Source of the DNA: Parasponia andersonii
Taxonomy: Eukaryota; Streptophyta; Magnoliopsida; Rosales; Cannabaceae
Length of the DNA stretch: 64,000 bases
Assembly: GCA_002914805.1 (NCBI GenBank)
Contig: JXTB01000416.1
Coordinates: 214,512 to 278,511, forward strand
Reading direction: 5' to 3'
Shown: positions 39,451-52,500 of the stretch, piece by piece
Layout of the letters: each line of letters starts with the position of its first letter
Position numbering within the stretch: position 1 is the stretch's first letter
The notes under the pieces: generated by a model
Databases searched by the model: none
What the model was told of the DNA's origin: nothing
Seen by the model: the letters and a program-made list of their open reading frames with translations, nothing else
Translations under genes and position numbers: made by a program

Positions 39451-40735
39451 CTACAAAGCCAAGTAATAAAATACTATCTTAATTATAAATAATTACAAAT
39501 TAAAATTATAAATGAATCGAAATTAAAGACAAAGTATTGTAGAAAAGTTTCTACAAACTACTAACAATTATACTAATAATAGTAAACAATTAAATATACT
39601 ACAAATTAAAGAAATTAAAAAGATGAGGGTGATAAATTGAATCATACTTCGAATTGAGCTTTATGAATTATAGAGAATTTGGAGATTATAAAATATAATT
39701 ACTAATAATTAGTAAATAGTAATTGGATAAGAAAGAAAAAGATAAAATTGAGAACATAATTAGACAGCAAGAACGAGAGAATAAAAGAGTATTTGAAAAT
39801 TATAAATATAAAAAAAAAAGAGTGGGGAGTGTATAGTATTTATATTATAGGAAAATATATATTTTTTTAAAAAATAGTGCAAATTTAAAACAAAAAATAT
39901 AAAAACAAAAATAAAAACAAAATTTAAAAGACCCAGCGGTAATAAACATTACCGTTGGAAGTTTTGATAAAAATGGCCCAAAACTTGTCTAGGTCCAAAA
40001 AAAATGAAAAAAAATATATTAAAAGCCCAGACAAATTTGTGCCCAAAAAAAATGGCCGGACAGCGAAATCCCAGACCTAGCTCAGCCCTGATCTTGAGCC
40101 CGATCCCTTAAATGAATGGGCTAGGCCGACCGACGAGTCACTCTACCAGGCTGCGGGCTGGCCCAAATTGAGAGGTCTAGTGTCACAATTATTGATTTGT
40201 TCTACAATTTAAGGACAGCGTTGAAGATTCCTATGCTTGATTACCTCTCCCTCTTTTTTTTTTTTTTTTTTCTAGCTTAAATGAAAGTATTATGGCAATA
40301 TATACATATGGTGAAAGTTGAGCTTGTGCAATCCATCTGTTTATTATGTCAGGTATCTCCGTTATCATTGTCTTCTCCCAATGAGTATTAGATTTTAACA
40401 ACTTAAGTGCTTTATTCTTTTAAGATTGTGTGTTCAAGTAAATTTCTTATCTCTCATCAAATAAACTAAATATGGGTTTGGAATTTCAAATAATGAGACT
40501 TTCGTATGATGATTTTTAGGTTTTGCTTTTTTTCCCCTAGTATATACCAGTAGGAAGAAGGTCATGTACTTTGCACGTGGTTGTTTAACACCACATTTAG
40601 ACGGAAAAATGCTCAGGAATTAACGGTCGATGGAAATCAATAGTTTGGGGATTGAAGTGCTATAGAAGAAAAAAGTTAGGGTCCTAAGTGATTTATTAGA
40701 GAAAAGTTCGGGGATCCTAGGTGATATTATTCCTT

Positions 40736-43700
40736 TTTTTCATACTTTGGGAAAGAAAATGACAAAAAAAACTTATGAAATATTTAATGTTACGTTATGC
40801 CTGTGAGTTTTACCATATGACTATGTTTCTTTATGATCTATGAAAAAAAAATTGTATCTTTTGTATAAATTCATTAACTGAGAAGAAAATATATAGGAAA
40901 ATAGTTAATTGGCAAAAGTAGAATCCAAATTTATGGCAAAAAAAATTAAAATTAGTTTATTCCTCATTAGCAAGAAAAAACAAGTATAGCTAAGTAGTTG
41001 GCAGGGTTAGAAATATACACAACATTGTGTTTTAGGGTTAATGGCACAAATGGTTCGTTAGTTATCTAATTGGTATAATTTAGTATTTGTAATTTTAATT
41101 TTGGCAATTAAATTGTTGAATTCTTCAATTTTATACAATTTCGTCCCTAAAATAACTAAATATAGTATGCTGTGAAATTTCTGACAAAAAATACACATAA
41201 GAAATATGTGGTAGCTTTTAGAAGATATTTTGAGAGAAAATAAATCAAACAGAATGATTTGAAGGGAAAGAAAAATGTATTATTTGTATTTTTTTGAGTT
41301 TGAAGTCACAAATTTGGAGAAAATTTTTACGTAATTATTCATTTTTAAGCTAAAAATTCACAAATTACGATTCAAATATACTTCCATATACTATTATGTA
41401 CTCCTTAAGTGTATTTTCCATCAAAACTTTAATATGTTGTAATTTATACAATTTAGAGAAATTTCATAAATTCAAAAAGTTTAGAACGTAATTACCAAAT
41501 ATAGAACTTTGGAGATCAAATTATCTCAAGTTGGATAATTCTATGACCACCCGTGACATAAACTCTTTTGAGAAATTTACGTCTAGTATCCATTTCTAAA
41601 ACATATTTTCGTAAATACCCGTTTTTTAATTTTCTTTTCAAAAATATCTTTTTAATGGTCCACAATTCATATGTAAATATGAGTGATCTACACTTATAAT
41701 GTATATATTTACTATGTTTTAAATTTTTCATTATAAATTTGATTTATGATATATATTTTAAAATATATGCTAATTTTTAGTGTAATTTTTATTTGTAAAA
41801 TATATACCACGATATAAATTTATTGCGTGGTATATATTTCATATGAAAAATAATAGTGATGTATATTTTTCCAAAAAATGTATAAAAATGGGAATTTAAG
41901 AACTTTTCCCCTCTTTGTTTAATCAGAATCTCTTTGTTGGATCTCTAAAGCATTGGTCGAAACAATCAGGCGTTGGTGGACCTAGAAAAGCGCGCTTTGA
42001 GACAGAAATCGGTTTTGCCTTACATCAGTTTGCGATCTATTAGAATTGGGTTGTATGGACCTGCTCAACGGGCGAACCGTTGGGCCCAGACTTGGGCCAC
42101 ATTGGACACTTGGGCCCCACTTGTACAGATACTGGGCCACATGTAGGCCCACTTAACTTCCAAATGAAGCGGGACCAGATCAGGGAGCAAGTCTTTCAAT
42201 TGTGAAAGCCTACAACTCATGGGTACACATTGGGGTGACGAGACGTGTGTTTGAAACTCGTCCTCGACGAAATGTGTGTTTGAAACTCGTCTTCAATCTG
42301 CATACGATTCAGGATGATATCCACTATTGTACTGAAATTTTTATGTACTAACTTATTAACAGAAATACAATAGGTATTAAAAATAATTAACAATTTAATT
42401 GTTGAAAGATATTTCAGGTCACGAATGAAAAAATGTAGACTCATTCCACCTGCGAGGGGTGGCTTAACTTAGTGGTAAGATTTACCATGAGTGGATTTGT
42501 CGTCACAATTTCGAGTGCTGAGTGGTCCTATTGGAGACCTTAAATGTGAAGATTTGTTTTGTTCGTACTATCCCAGTACACGATGTAGGGTGTTTGGGAC
42601 TACAACCCTACGAATCCTTAATCCCAGCAACATTCACCCTTATGTATCCTCAATTCTTCAATGGGGTTCAGATGTTGCCCAAAGGAAATATGCTATACGC
42701 CAACCGCCCTGTCCAAGACTTTTTTCTTATCGAGGGGAAAAAAAAATTTGTTCCAATTCACCGATAAAAGAATGCCTTCTAACATAAAATATGAATTATA
42801 AGTTAAAATAAAATAAGAATAATAGTTTAAACCCCAAACAATGTCCTAAATATAAAACAAGAACATGATTTGTTCCTTTCAGATGGAGGTTGGAATGCCC
42901 CTATTGGATCTCCACTTAGGTGAAGCCAAGCAATGAATTTCAAACCAAGTTTTCAATATTCAACTGCTACCAATTTTTCTTGGCACCAATTCAATGTCTA
43001 TATATGTGTGTGTGTGGGGGGCGCACACATATTAACGAAAGAAGATTTTTGAGGTCGTTGTTCCCATGACTAGTGAATATTTATAGACGTAAGCTTATAT
43101 ATAAGGACGGAATCAAAGGAAAATACGTGACAAATTAAAAATATTCAGACTCAAGAATAAGAACCTTATAGTTTTTGCATCTAGACATTATTCGCAAGCA
43201 TATCAGGCATGATTCTGTTCAGGTGCTTTGATCAAATCGTTAGTGGCAATCCAAATTCCATATGCTCTAGCTTGTCCAAATCAAAAGCACAAGATCTCTT
43301 TTTGGAGAATAATACTCATAAAGAGATGCTTTTCAAGAATCAGTAGAAATTATTGGCAAGTACGAGAACAAAAACAACAATCTAGAAAAGTAGCATCTCA
43401 AAACTGAAATGAAAGAAAGCAGCAATTGAGTGAAACCCCAACTATCATTTCGAATTTGAAGGGTTGAAAATTAAGAAAGAGCAGGAAGAAAAATGTGGTT
43501 GGTCCAACAGAAGGGAAGCTATTAGAGGGTAGCACTAGTACCGTAATGTGTTCAATGAAGAGAGGAAACTAACCCAGGTAACCACATCTTACACGGTTTC
43601 AGCACTTAACTAAGCTAACCACTAATGCACCTAATGCACTATAAAGAATAAACCGAGGCGAAACTCGACTCGACTAAGTTTCTTTATACCCTGATGACTA

Positions 43701-44324
43701 AGTTTCTAAATACCCTAATGACCACAATCAACTGGAATTCTCATGGATTTTAATCTAATTATGATTGTTACACTAGCATAATTATTAGGCGCCTAGGACA
43801 CAGAAGATATCAGAAACTTCTCAACAAGAGATGGACATTGAATAAAGATATGGGAACAGTTGTCTCCATTCAAGAACATCAATCAGACAAATCTGCAAAT
43901 ACTAGAAGTGAAAATTATTCGTTAACATTATTCAGAATGTTGAATAATTTTGTCACTGAGATTATAGCATATGAATATCAAGCTCCAGACAATGAAGACA
44001 ACAATAAACAGAGGGTTTCTCAATTTATTACAAAAGTAAATTGGATGTGGGTGAGAAGCACCTTTAAAATATATAAAAGAAAAGCACAACCGTACCAGAT
44101 TGACCCTATTTTGATTTCCTGAAATGCAAATCTTATGTAGCATGCAAAGAAAGACAGACACGATACAGGAATGTTAAGAAAAGGGAACTAAATTCCCAGC
44201 CAGAGAAACATTGTCTTAGCAACAATTAATTCTAGTCAATCCAATACACAGGATAGAACCCACAAGGGCCAGGTCCGATTGCAGAAACTGGTTCCTTCGT
44301 TTGTGTTAATCTAAAAAAGAATGT
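40736..44324. other. Intergenic DNA upstream of LUL and downstream of the kelch gene
   Basis: No gene recognised. Contents: AT-rich sequence to 41900; a cluster of GGGCC motifs at about 42077-42150; a 26-bp near-duplicate (GTGTGTTTGAAACTCGTC) at 42244 and 42274; and a weak tRNA-like head near 42455-42520. The part near 44324 is presumably the 3' UTR of the kelch gene. Confidence 0.5.
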
Positions 44325-45506
44325 TCAACAACCCATAACTGCACAGTTGTATACAAAGACACCATTATGTTCCTTCACACCTTGAACCTTCCAATCCAAA
44401 GTGCCATCCTTGACACCGGACTTTGGGTTCCAAGCGTTAATAACAATACCTTCACCTTCGGGACCTCTTTGCCCACCCACAACCAGAAGTTCCTCTCCAC
44501 AGGCCTTGAAAGCCAGCCCCCAGCCATTTGCAGAATTAGCTCTCACCGGAAGCCTTCCCAACACATGCCAAGTGTTATTAACTTTGTCGTACTTCTTCAC
44601 CAAGTTGGTTAGATGTTCAACTGCATATAACTGGTTACTCACAACTGCCACAAGAGGAGGAGCCTGAGCAGCCCTGTTCGCATGTGGATACATATTCTCT
44701 ATCTTCCTCCATTCCTTTGTCTCAAGATCGTACTCCTCTCCACAAGTCAATGAAACAGTGGGACTTGACATCCCACCAATTACGTAGAATTTTCTGTCCA
44801 TGAAAAATCCAGAGCACAATCTACGGGGAGTTTTCATGTTTGGTAGCATTTCCCACTTATTTGTTGACGAGTCATATAACTCCACCGACATCAAGACTTT
44901 CCCATTTTTGTCACTACCTCCAGCAACAATGGCAATTGAACCAAGGCTACCAGACCCAAACAAACAGCGAGGGCGGTTCATTCCCTGGCATTTAATCCAA
45001 CTATGATCTATCAAATTATACTTCCAAATAGCAAAATCCAACAATTCACGACCAAAGACCAACAACTGACTACCCACAGCCAGAGACTCCTTATCTGCGT
45101 GGTTGAAACACTCATCACAAGGCATCCTAGGCAGTGTGATCCACTTCTTTCGCGCCAAGTCAAATGCCTCCCACCCCCTTGGATCACAAACCAGATACAC
45201 CCAGTGCTCCACAATCCCCAGCTGTTTTCTCAACCCATACAGATACCCACTTTTAATTAACTTATTGTACTTTCTGTTAATGCATGCTAGCGAAGCATGA
45301 TCCGATCTACAAGCCCAAGCAAGGCAGTTCAGAGCCACATCATCAACAATACCGGGGAGAAATGAATCACTTGATCCCAGTTTAAGACGACCATCATTCA
45401 CTCTACCCTTCAAATTCACATCATTAAGATCAGTATTTACTTCTTCTTTTACCTCCTCTTCCTCCTCCATCACCATCAAATAATTCTTGTTTGGTTTCTC
45501 AGTCAT
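44325..45506 (-). CDS. F-box/kelch-repeat protein, At5g60570/SKIP11 type
   Basis: Single-exon CDS of 1182 nt, 393 residues, which is the usual length for this plant subfamily. An acidic stretch ([10 protein letters not shown]) lies at 14-23. The F-box spans about 49-93 ([16 protein letters not shown]). Kelch repeats fill about 140-390, with the diagnostic Gly-Gly pairs at 196-197, 244-245 and 344-345 and Tyr/Trp motifs such as [15 protein letters not shown] and [13 protein letters not shown]. Family knowledge: the F-box binds an ASK/SKP1 subunit of an SCF ubiquitin ligase and the kelch propeller holds the substrate; several relatives target phenylpropanoid enzymes, but no substrate is known to me for this one. 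The start is the first ATG of the frame. An acceptor-like CTTTTCAG read on the minus strand near 45962 suggests a leader intron. Confidence 0.95.
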   Translation of the reverse strand: MTEKPNKNYLMVMEEEEEVKEEVNTDLNDVNLKGRVNDGRLKLGSSDSFLPGIVDDVALNCLAWACRSDHASLACINRKYNKLIKSGYLYGLRKQLGIVEHWVYLVCDPRGWEAFDLARKKWITLPRMPCDECFNHADKESLAVGSQLLVFGRELLDFAIWKYNLIDHSWIKCQGMNRPRCLFGSGSLGSIAIVAGGSDKNGKVLMSVELYDSSTNKWEMLPNMKTPRRLCSGFFMDRKFYVIGGMSSPTVSLTCGEEYDLETKEWRKIENMYPHANRAAQAPPLVAVVSNQLYAVEHLTNLVKKYDKVNNTWHVLGRLPVRANSANGWGLAFKACGEELLVVGGQRGPEGEGIVINAWNPKSGVKDGTLDWKVQGVKEHNGVFVYNCAVMGC

Positions 45507-46371
45507 GTTAACAAATCTTTTAAAGTATACCCTCTCTTTACAAAATCAACCAAATCTCCCTACCCAAAAAAACAATCTTCATAAAGAGGTTTCAGATTAA
45601 AAAAGAAAGAATGCCCACTTATCTTGAATTGAACCAATCAACACCCAATTCTCAGAAAACAAATTTCTGATCTTTGCACGCAATCAATCTCCATTAACTT
45701 ATTCTTCCTATAAATTGAACTGAACAAAATCCATGCCACACTTCGGACCCCAAAACTCCCGAATTCAGTCCAAAGACGTGAATAAAGATCAGTTTTTCTT
45801 GTATAAAAACCCAACATCAGGCCATCTCGAAATATGAGTATAAACAAAAATCTTTGTTATTATACAAAAACGTTTCAAAATTATTGAGACTGAGGCTGCC
45901 AAATTACCGAGAATTTCCCGGAAAAATTTCTCTGCCAATTTCCAGCTTTCCAAATAGATTTCCTGAAAAGAAAAAAAAAATCATAAGAATGTAACTTTAA
46001 CAACAAAATCAAATCACAAAATTTCAGTTTCCACCATTAAAACTACACCACCCCAAAAAAAACTTTCTTATCTGAGCAAAATACAGATTCACGAAACGAT
46101 CCGAATCGAATACCGCAACACCATTTTCGGATCGGAATTGAATAATTTATTCGGATCTCGCTCGATAAAACAGAAAGTTTGAGAGACTTTTCATATGTGA
46201 AAATACATAAATAAATACAATAAAGCGTTCGTGCCGTACAGTATGGATGACGAGTCCGATCTCATTTCTCGGGTCACCGGAAACTTGTGCCGAAAAAAGG
46301 TTCCACCGAGCATGACGTCATCGCCGTCGCCGGCGAGAGAGAAAAGGTAGAGACGGCGAGAGAGAAAAGGT

Positions 46372-46409
<38 letters not shown>

Positions 46410-46460
46410 ATAGTTTTGGAACACAGAAACTGAGCCAGACAGGGCTGGGTTATAAAACAG
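45507..46460 (-). promoter_or_regulatory. 5' leader with probable intron, and core promoter, of the kelch F-box gene
   Basis: On the gene strand, TTTTATAA at about 46450-46457 is a candidate TATA element. About 45 bp downstream is a CT run (plus-strand GA, 46381-46404), a pyrimidine patch typical of plant core promoters. A leader exon would then lie in 46400-46190, and a splice acceptor near 45962 leads into the CDS exon. This is inferred from motifs and spacing. Confidence 0.35.
46381..46404. repeat. GA/CT microsatellite near the kelch gene start
   Basis: Twelve GA units on the plus strand (CT on the gene strand), preceded by two copies of a GGCGAGAGAGAAAAGGTAGAG unit (near 46331 and 46353). 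Confidence 0.9.
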
Positions 46461-48997
46461 GAAACTAATTCTAATTTGTTGGTTTTTCACAAACTGCACC
46501 ATACTTTTCAGTATTTGTTTATTTCCCACTTTTTGCTCTTTTCTTACATTTGACGCCTCCATCTTTTTACATATATGGTATTTTTGTATTTTATATTAGG
46601 TTTTAGTGTTGGATTTTATTGGCCACTAAAGGTAAACTATTTTTGACAACTAGTGCACGAAAAACAAGTGACATTGATGGTAAAATTTATCAAATAAGAA
46701 GGTTTTAATTGGACAAGGTTTTTTTTTTTTTTTTTGGCGAAACAACAGCCTCGGATTGGTGAGTCAATTCTGGAGGCGTATTCTATGTCTTGTTATTACT
46801 ACGTAACTAGTAGACTAGTACTGTCTAATGTTGACATAGTCACTAGCTTTTCATTCTCTTACTCAAAACATTTATCCCATATTTCTTTAGGATATATTTT
46901 TTTTAAAAAAAATTGAATAAAGAAGGAGAGAAACCTTATTATTTTTTTTCTACTATCAATCCTTTTCATTTGTCCCATTTTAACCAATAAATTGGTAGAA
47001 TGTCATGTAAATGTGAAAGTTCTTGGGTTAATTTTATAACTTTATTATAACAAAGAATGAGCTACTAATGCTACAAATGATTAACATTCATTGGAACTTT
47101 TTCAAAATTTTGTATTACCGTAAAAGCCGCTCAAACCATATTGTAACATACGGTGCCTTATAGTGCTCTTTTTTTTTTTTTTTTCACAATATAGTTTTTG
47201 AGCAAATCATAGACCACAATCAATCACATCATACCACATATCTTCAATTTATATAATATTAGTTCTTACATATTTCTTTTTTTAATACTTTTGTACATGT
47301 TTAGACTTTATTTTTTATGTTTTAGCAAGTGCTTTGACTAATTAATTTGTTGTCTATAGACTTTAGCTTATGTTTTTCTTGCCGTCATAAACGGGCTTTT
47401 ACTCATGGCTTAGTTCAAATTTGGCATTGTCTAAAAATATTAACTACATCACACCAAATTACATATTGCATTTAAACGAGCAAAATCAACAAGCTAAATT
47501 TCCTGCTTTTTTTCGTTTTTTTTTCCCTCTAATGAAACAGGATAAATTTCAATTTTTTATCCTTTCCTAGCATTTCTGTTTTATTTTTCCACCTCGCAAA
47601 CAGTACCACTAGCAACCATACCCTTCATTTCTCATTGGCTCAATAGGAATGAAATTTATAAGCATAGTACACCTAAATTTCCTTAAATCTAATTAAGTAA
47701 ACTGAGACTAACTCAATTAAGATGGTGCGTGACATTAGAGAATTAAGGGTTTTAAGTTTTGATAGTGAAAAATTAGCTCTAATTCTAAGAGAAAAAAAAT
47801 TCGATTAGGAGCTAAATAAAAATGTCATGCAATTTATAGTAGAATAATGTAGCTGACAAAACTATCCCTTTGACTATTCATTATCTTCGATAGTAGAATA
47901 ATATAGCTGACAAAACTATCCCTTTGACTAATCATTATCTTCGTTCAGATTTATCTTTAAGAATATTGACCTTTTTTAAAAAATAATAATATTAGTAATA
48001 TTTTTAAGGTGTACTTTGAATGTGCGCATTTCAGAATTTCATATATCATATCTTCGAATAAAATACAAATTTTAAAAAACGTGACTAAACTGTGACATTT
48101 AGAGCTTTGTAATAGTAATAGGAGCCCTGATATGTCTTTTCTCAGGGAAAAAAATTATCATGTCTGAGATTTTTCCTAGAAAAACCATATAAAACTCACG
48201 TTGTAATAGCGTTTTACAAAGCACCATAAATTATTCCTAGAATAAGAACTATCTTTTCTATTATAGCTGACAACTATAATTTTCTCAAAGAATATTCAAA
48301 AGGGTGATCTGTAAAAAAAAAAAAACCTTGAAAATTTGAGTGTTTTATAATTTAAATTATAAAATTTTAGATTCTGTAAAATAATAGTTTAAAATTAAGA
48401 ATTTTTGAAATATTATAGACTGACTTTTTGACTAATTTTAGTAATGAAAAAATAATAATATCTTTCGTTAATTAGATTAATCATTATTATTCTCCTTAAT
48501 TTTGAGAAAATTATTATTTTTTTATCAGTTAAAGCTATTCAAAAAGTTAACTCAAAATATTAATTGTCATAAATTATTAATCTCATGATATTATTTTACA
48601 GATTCTAAACTTTAAAGTTTAAATTATATAATATTCAAATTTCATAGTATTTTTTTGCAATTAACCCTATCCAAATTTTCTTGAAAAATAAAATTCTTTC
48701 TCTCTCTCTTCCTTTTTATTTGCTTCTTCATCACAAATTTAGTGGCTCCATAATAGATTTATTTTTTCATAATGATTTTATCCTCTCATAATCGAAGGTA
48801 AAACAATTACCTGTATTGGAAGAATTTACAATGGTATAATATGCACCCTTTAAAACGACACAATTAGCTAAATTTGGTAAAGTCACTTGGAGTTGAATTT
48901 AAAATCTTCCATATCAAATATGGCTTCATCAGAATGAGATATTATGAGAAAGGAAGAGAGTAACACTCCATTGAATAACTCATAAAGTAAAAGGAAA

Positions 48998-49038
<41 letters not shown>

Positions 49039-52000
49039 TGTACACATAAGAATATCAGCTAGTTAAATTGAGAATGTCAATTGGTTTCGAATCTAAGAAT
49101 TTGGGATTAAATTCTGCAATATCGGGAGGAATGATACGAAAAATAGATATGGTAACATCCTTTTGTATAACTCAACGGCCAAAAAATCTATACATAGCAA
49201 AGCTTTCATTTTATCTGGCTTTGGAAGTTTTTGCTTGATATTGCAAATACATATTGACAGTTGACATTTGACATTTGACAATGTTAGCTCATAGTTGGAG
49301 AATACTTCTCATAATGCAAGACATAACTTTAACTCAAATTTTTAAAAGTTGAAAAATAAATAAAGACCTTGGAACAAATCAGATTATCTAACAAATTATG
49401 AAACTTGGGGTATAAGTACCAATTCTGAAAATGTGCCATGAACTAGGGTATATTACAAAACCACCCATCCAACCATCTTTTTTTTGTGGTCAAAAAAAGG
49501 GGAAAAGAAAAAGAAGAAGACACATGCATTTCGTGCAATGGGGTGTGAAAATTATGTAATACGGGCCTTTTGAGTAATTAAGTGCAACAAAGATAATATT
49601 AGATAGGGATAAAGAAGAAAATGCAAAACTGAAGAACGAGATTTACTAGTCCACACGGCACCAACTGGCTTTTGACTTTTTGGTATTAAAACTTGTCAAA
49701 CTTGATAAACACAAGTGATTTTGAATTGCACTTTTTCCAACCCCACTTTAAATACGAGATATAAATTTTCAACTCTTTTTTGTGTGGAAAAAAAAAACGG
49801 AAAATAAATGCTTAAATTAAAGGTAGAAAATCAGGCTAGGGTATACCAAGACCGACACATAAATAAAATGACTAAACCATGGCGCTGCTCGGCAAAGGTC
49901 CTTGTTGTAATTAAACTTTGGTACAAATTTTATATTATTTTGGATGTATTATCAGTACAAGAATAAAGAAATGTAGAAAACATTCCTTTGAATTTTGATT
50001 CAATCTAGATAAGTGTAAATTCTTAATGGGGAACTACACATGCTCTAATTAATTTTCCAAGACTCCATTCTCAACCACTTTTCATACTAACCTTAAACCC
50101 CGTATTCAATTTTTTTTTTTTGTTTTTTTAAACTCTCTCTTTTCAACATTATTTTTTTTAAGAGCAATAACAAAGATATCAAAATTTTGTTCTAAACACG
50201 GATACCTCGTTATATATATATTTCAACAATTCTTTATTTTAAAAAATTATACTATTTAAAATTATTAAAATTATGTAACTAAAAATAATATTATATCATT
50301 AGTATAAATTTTTAATACAAAATTTTGACGTCCTTGTCATTACTCGTTTTTTAATTAAAAAAACTTAGAACCATTAAAAAAACAAATCAGAACCGTCGCT
50401 TTAAAGCCTAAAGGGTACATAGTGTTAGGATGTAGAAATAAATCTTACTTTATACTATATTTATTTATTAGCTTTTGTCTATAGTAGTCTCAACCTCATA
50501 AAAACTTATCTTAGAATCATTTTATATATATAAAAAAAAAGATAAAGTCCACCGTTTAATAATTTATGTTTATGTCATCAGTGAGTTCAAAATCAAACAT
50601 TATTATTATTATTGTCGTTGTTGTTTGCTCATAATACGTGATTAGTTCCTTGCTATTATTCGATGAGAGAAAAAATTAGACAAATCTCACAATTATCGTA
50701 AATCATAATTATGAATTTGGTCAAATCACACGGTGGACAACGTACACGGTTAATGAGAGTCAATAAAATCGAGTACCGGACGGACAGACACGCAGTCAAA
50801 GTGGCGGCGTTTAAATTCTTGAAATTACAAATGTGTACAGTTAACTGCTGTTGGACCGTACTTTTATCATGGCAGCATAATCCTTACAGTAAGTACAATT
50901 GGCCAGCTTGGAGGGGTACAGGGGCAAAATAAAAAGAACAAGTACAATTGGGCAGCCCTGGTGCCTGTAGTAGCCAATCAAAGCTAATCGTACGATATGG
51001 GTAACGAATTCAAAGTACCAAAAGTATTGAAGTGCCTAAATCTCTTTTCAGTTTTTATTTATTTTTTTGGGTGGGGTTTTTGAATTTCCATATGGAAAAG
51101 CAACTGAAAAGTCCAAAAATTTCAAGCCATTTTTTTTCCAAAAAAAAAAAAGGAAAGTCATTTGTAAGTTGCATCAATAGTGCTCTTGGTCGTGGATTAT
51201 TACCCAAGTCTAATGTTAGGTCGAGGCTTTCATTATTTATGGATAACATGATTGGGAAAAAGGAAAATATTTGTGTCATAAATATCATACGTAATTTTTC
51301 AAAGATTCCAAGTTTAGTGGATTATTCTAAGAATTAATAAGACTATCTATAATTTGCCTCACAAAAATTGCCTATATTTTTGGACCAATATTAGTTAAAT
51401 GTTTAGTGGTGCACAAACTAATAAATTATCGTGAGTAAAATTTGAATAAATGATCACATATTAGAAGAAAAAAAAAGTTGATAAATGAGTTTCAATGCAT
51501 GATATTTACTCTAGAGAAGCTAAAAATTAATAGAATAAATTGGTGGAATTCACTAATAAGTTCATTAATATAGGAAATTCACAACAATTTATTTTATTTT
51601 TCTGAAGCTCAATTTTGATTTTATAAAGCTTATACTTGTATAATAAACAAAGTACGAATTAAAGGGTGTCTTCAACTTCAACTTTGATGTAAGTGTAAGC
51701 TGTTACAATTTACAAACATGAAAGTACCATAATAACTTCTCCTTCATTTTAAAAGGATATTCTTGGCCGAAAGTGGTACCAAAATCCACTTATTGTTTGG
51801 GCCTATTGAATTGCTTGTCTTCTTTTTATTATCTTAATTACTTTTTCTTGTCTTCTTTTGTTTGTTTCTTTGTCGTCCACTCCTTAATTCTTTTATTTTA
51901 GGCAGCGTCCACTCTTAATTCTAATAAACTAATGTATTCATGCTAACATATAAATATATATGTCTATGCTAAGATTAATCATTCTTATTAATACCTCGGG

Positions 52001-52230
52001 CTTGACTTTTTGTACCTATTTAATTCTATTGTGTTTAGGCCATCCAGTTAATTATTATTTATATCAAGAAATGTTTTTTTTTTTTTTTTTAAAGCAAAAC
52101 GCATGATAAAATTTTCAAGACTAAAACGATATGTTCCCAATCCCAACTGAAGATATTCTTTTCTAATATTATTTCTTCCATACATGTTGCAACAATATTC
52201 ATTCATTCATGATGTTGTATGTATATATAT
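46461..52230. other. Gene-free AT-rich desert
   Basis: No gene recognised over 5.8 kb. A TA tract lies at 48999-49035 and T/A runs are scattered. Open frames such as 50711-50932 and 51032-51337 show no known domain and no plausible splice partners. Confidence 0.5.
47836..47943. repeat. 54-bp tandem duplication
   Basis: ATAGTAGAATAAT begins at 47836 and 47890. The two 54-bp units differ at about two bases, so the duplication is recent. Non-coding. Confidence 0.9.
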
Positions 52231-52467
52231 GGTTGTCAATCCAATAGGTATTTTTTTTCTTTACCCTATGGGTAGGTATTTTTTTTTTAGCTGTTGGATC
52301 ACCATCTAATGGTGATCCAATGACTATAATGAAATACATAAAAAGACGTGTATCATTAGTGCTCTTTCTCTCTCTTACTTTTTATAATAAAAAAATGTAC
52401 ATGCTAAGTTTTTATTGGCCAAACTGATACCTATCCATAGGTAAAAAAAAAAATACCTATTGTTGCC
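52231..52467. mobile_element. TA-microsatellite-associated MITE, copy C
   Basis: Best-preserved member. The left end is CCAATAGGTATTTTTTTCTT and the right end, inverted, is CAATAGGTATTTTTTTTTTT, giving about 20 bp of terminal inverted repeat. A second internal AGGTATTTTTTTTT follows the left end. The element lies between GTATATATAT (52221-52230) and a TATATATA tract (52468-52500). The body matches copy B along its length (GGATCACCATCTAATGGTGA, CTCTTTCTCTCTCTTACTTT). Confidence 0.8.
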
Positions 52468-52500
52468 ATATATATATATATATATATTTATATGTATATA

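Larger units (their letters stand above)
35843..40179 (-). mobile_element. hAT-superfamily DNA transposon, 4337 bp, degenerate
   Basis: Flanked by GTGCCACA (35835-35842) and GTGTCACA (40180-40187), an 8-bp target duplication with one change. The ends are TAGAGGTGGCAAAAT and, inverted, TAGACCTCTCAATTT. Both ends run into about 150 bp rich in GGGCC/GGCCC. It carries a minus-strand transposase relic, and a minisatellite upstream of it. The inserted DNA splits the older element at 34350-40735, so this is the younger event. Confidence 0.85.
34350..40735. mobile_element. Older element with ~190-bp inverted ends, interrupted by a hAT insertion
   Basis: The left arm (about 34350-34525) begins ATAATATCAGTTAGGTCCCC. 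The right arm (about 40555-40735) reads the same on the other strand (AATAATATCACCTAGGATCC). They agree at roughly four of five positions throughout, including TATCACTTA, AGCACTT, TTCCATC, GTTAATTC, TTTTTC and GTGCAAAGTA. Without the 4.3-kb hAT insert the element would be about 2.0 kb. I see no convincing target duplication at the outer edges and no coding region, so it may be a foldback or Mutator-like non-autonomous element. Confidence 0.65.

Noticed and set aside
42491..42787. Plus-strand open frame of 98 codons, overlapped by an 81-codon frame
   Set aside because: Two overlapping frames of equal quality, no known domain, and a tRNA-like head just upstream. Better read as repeat-derived sequence.
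43838..44122. Plus-strand open frame of 94 codons
   Set aside because: No recognisable domain, AT-rich, no splice partners, and probably antisense to the kelch gene 3' region.
50711..50932. Plus-strand open frame of 73 codons with a less AT-rich composition than its surroundings
   Set aside because: No recognised motif and too short to support as a gene without transcripts.
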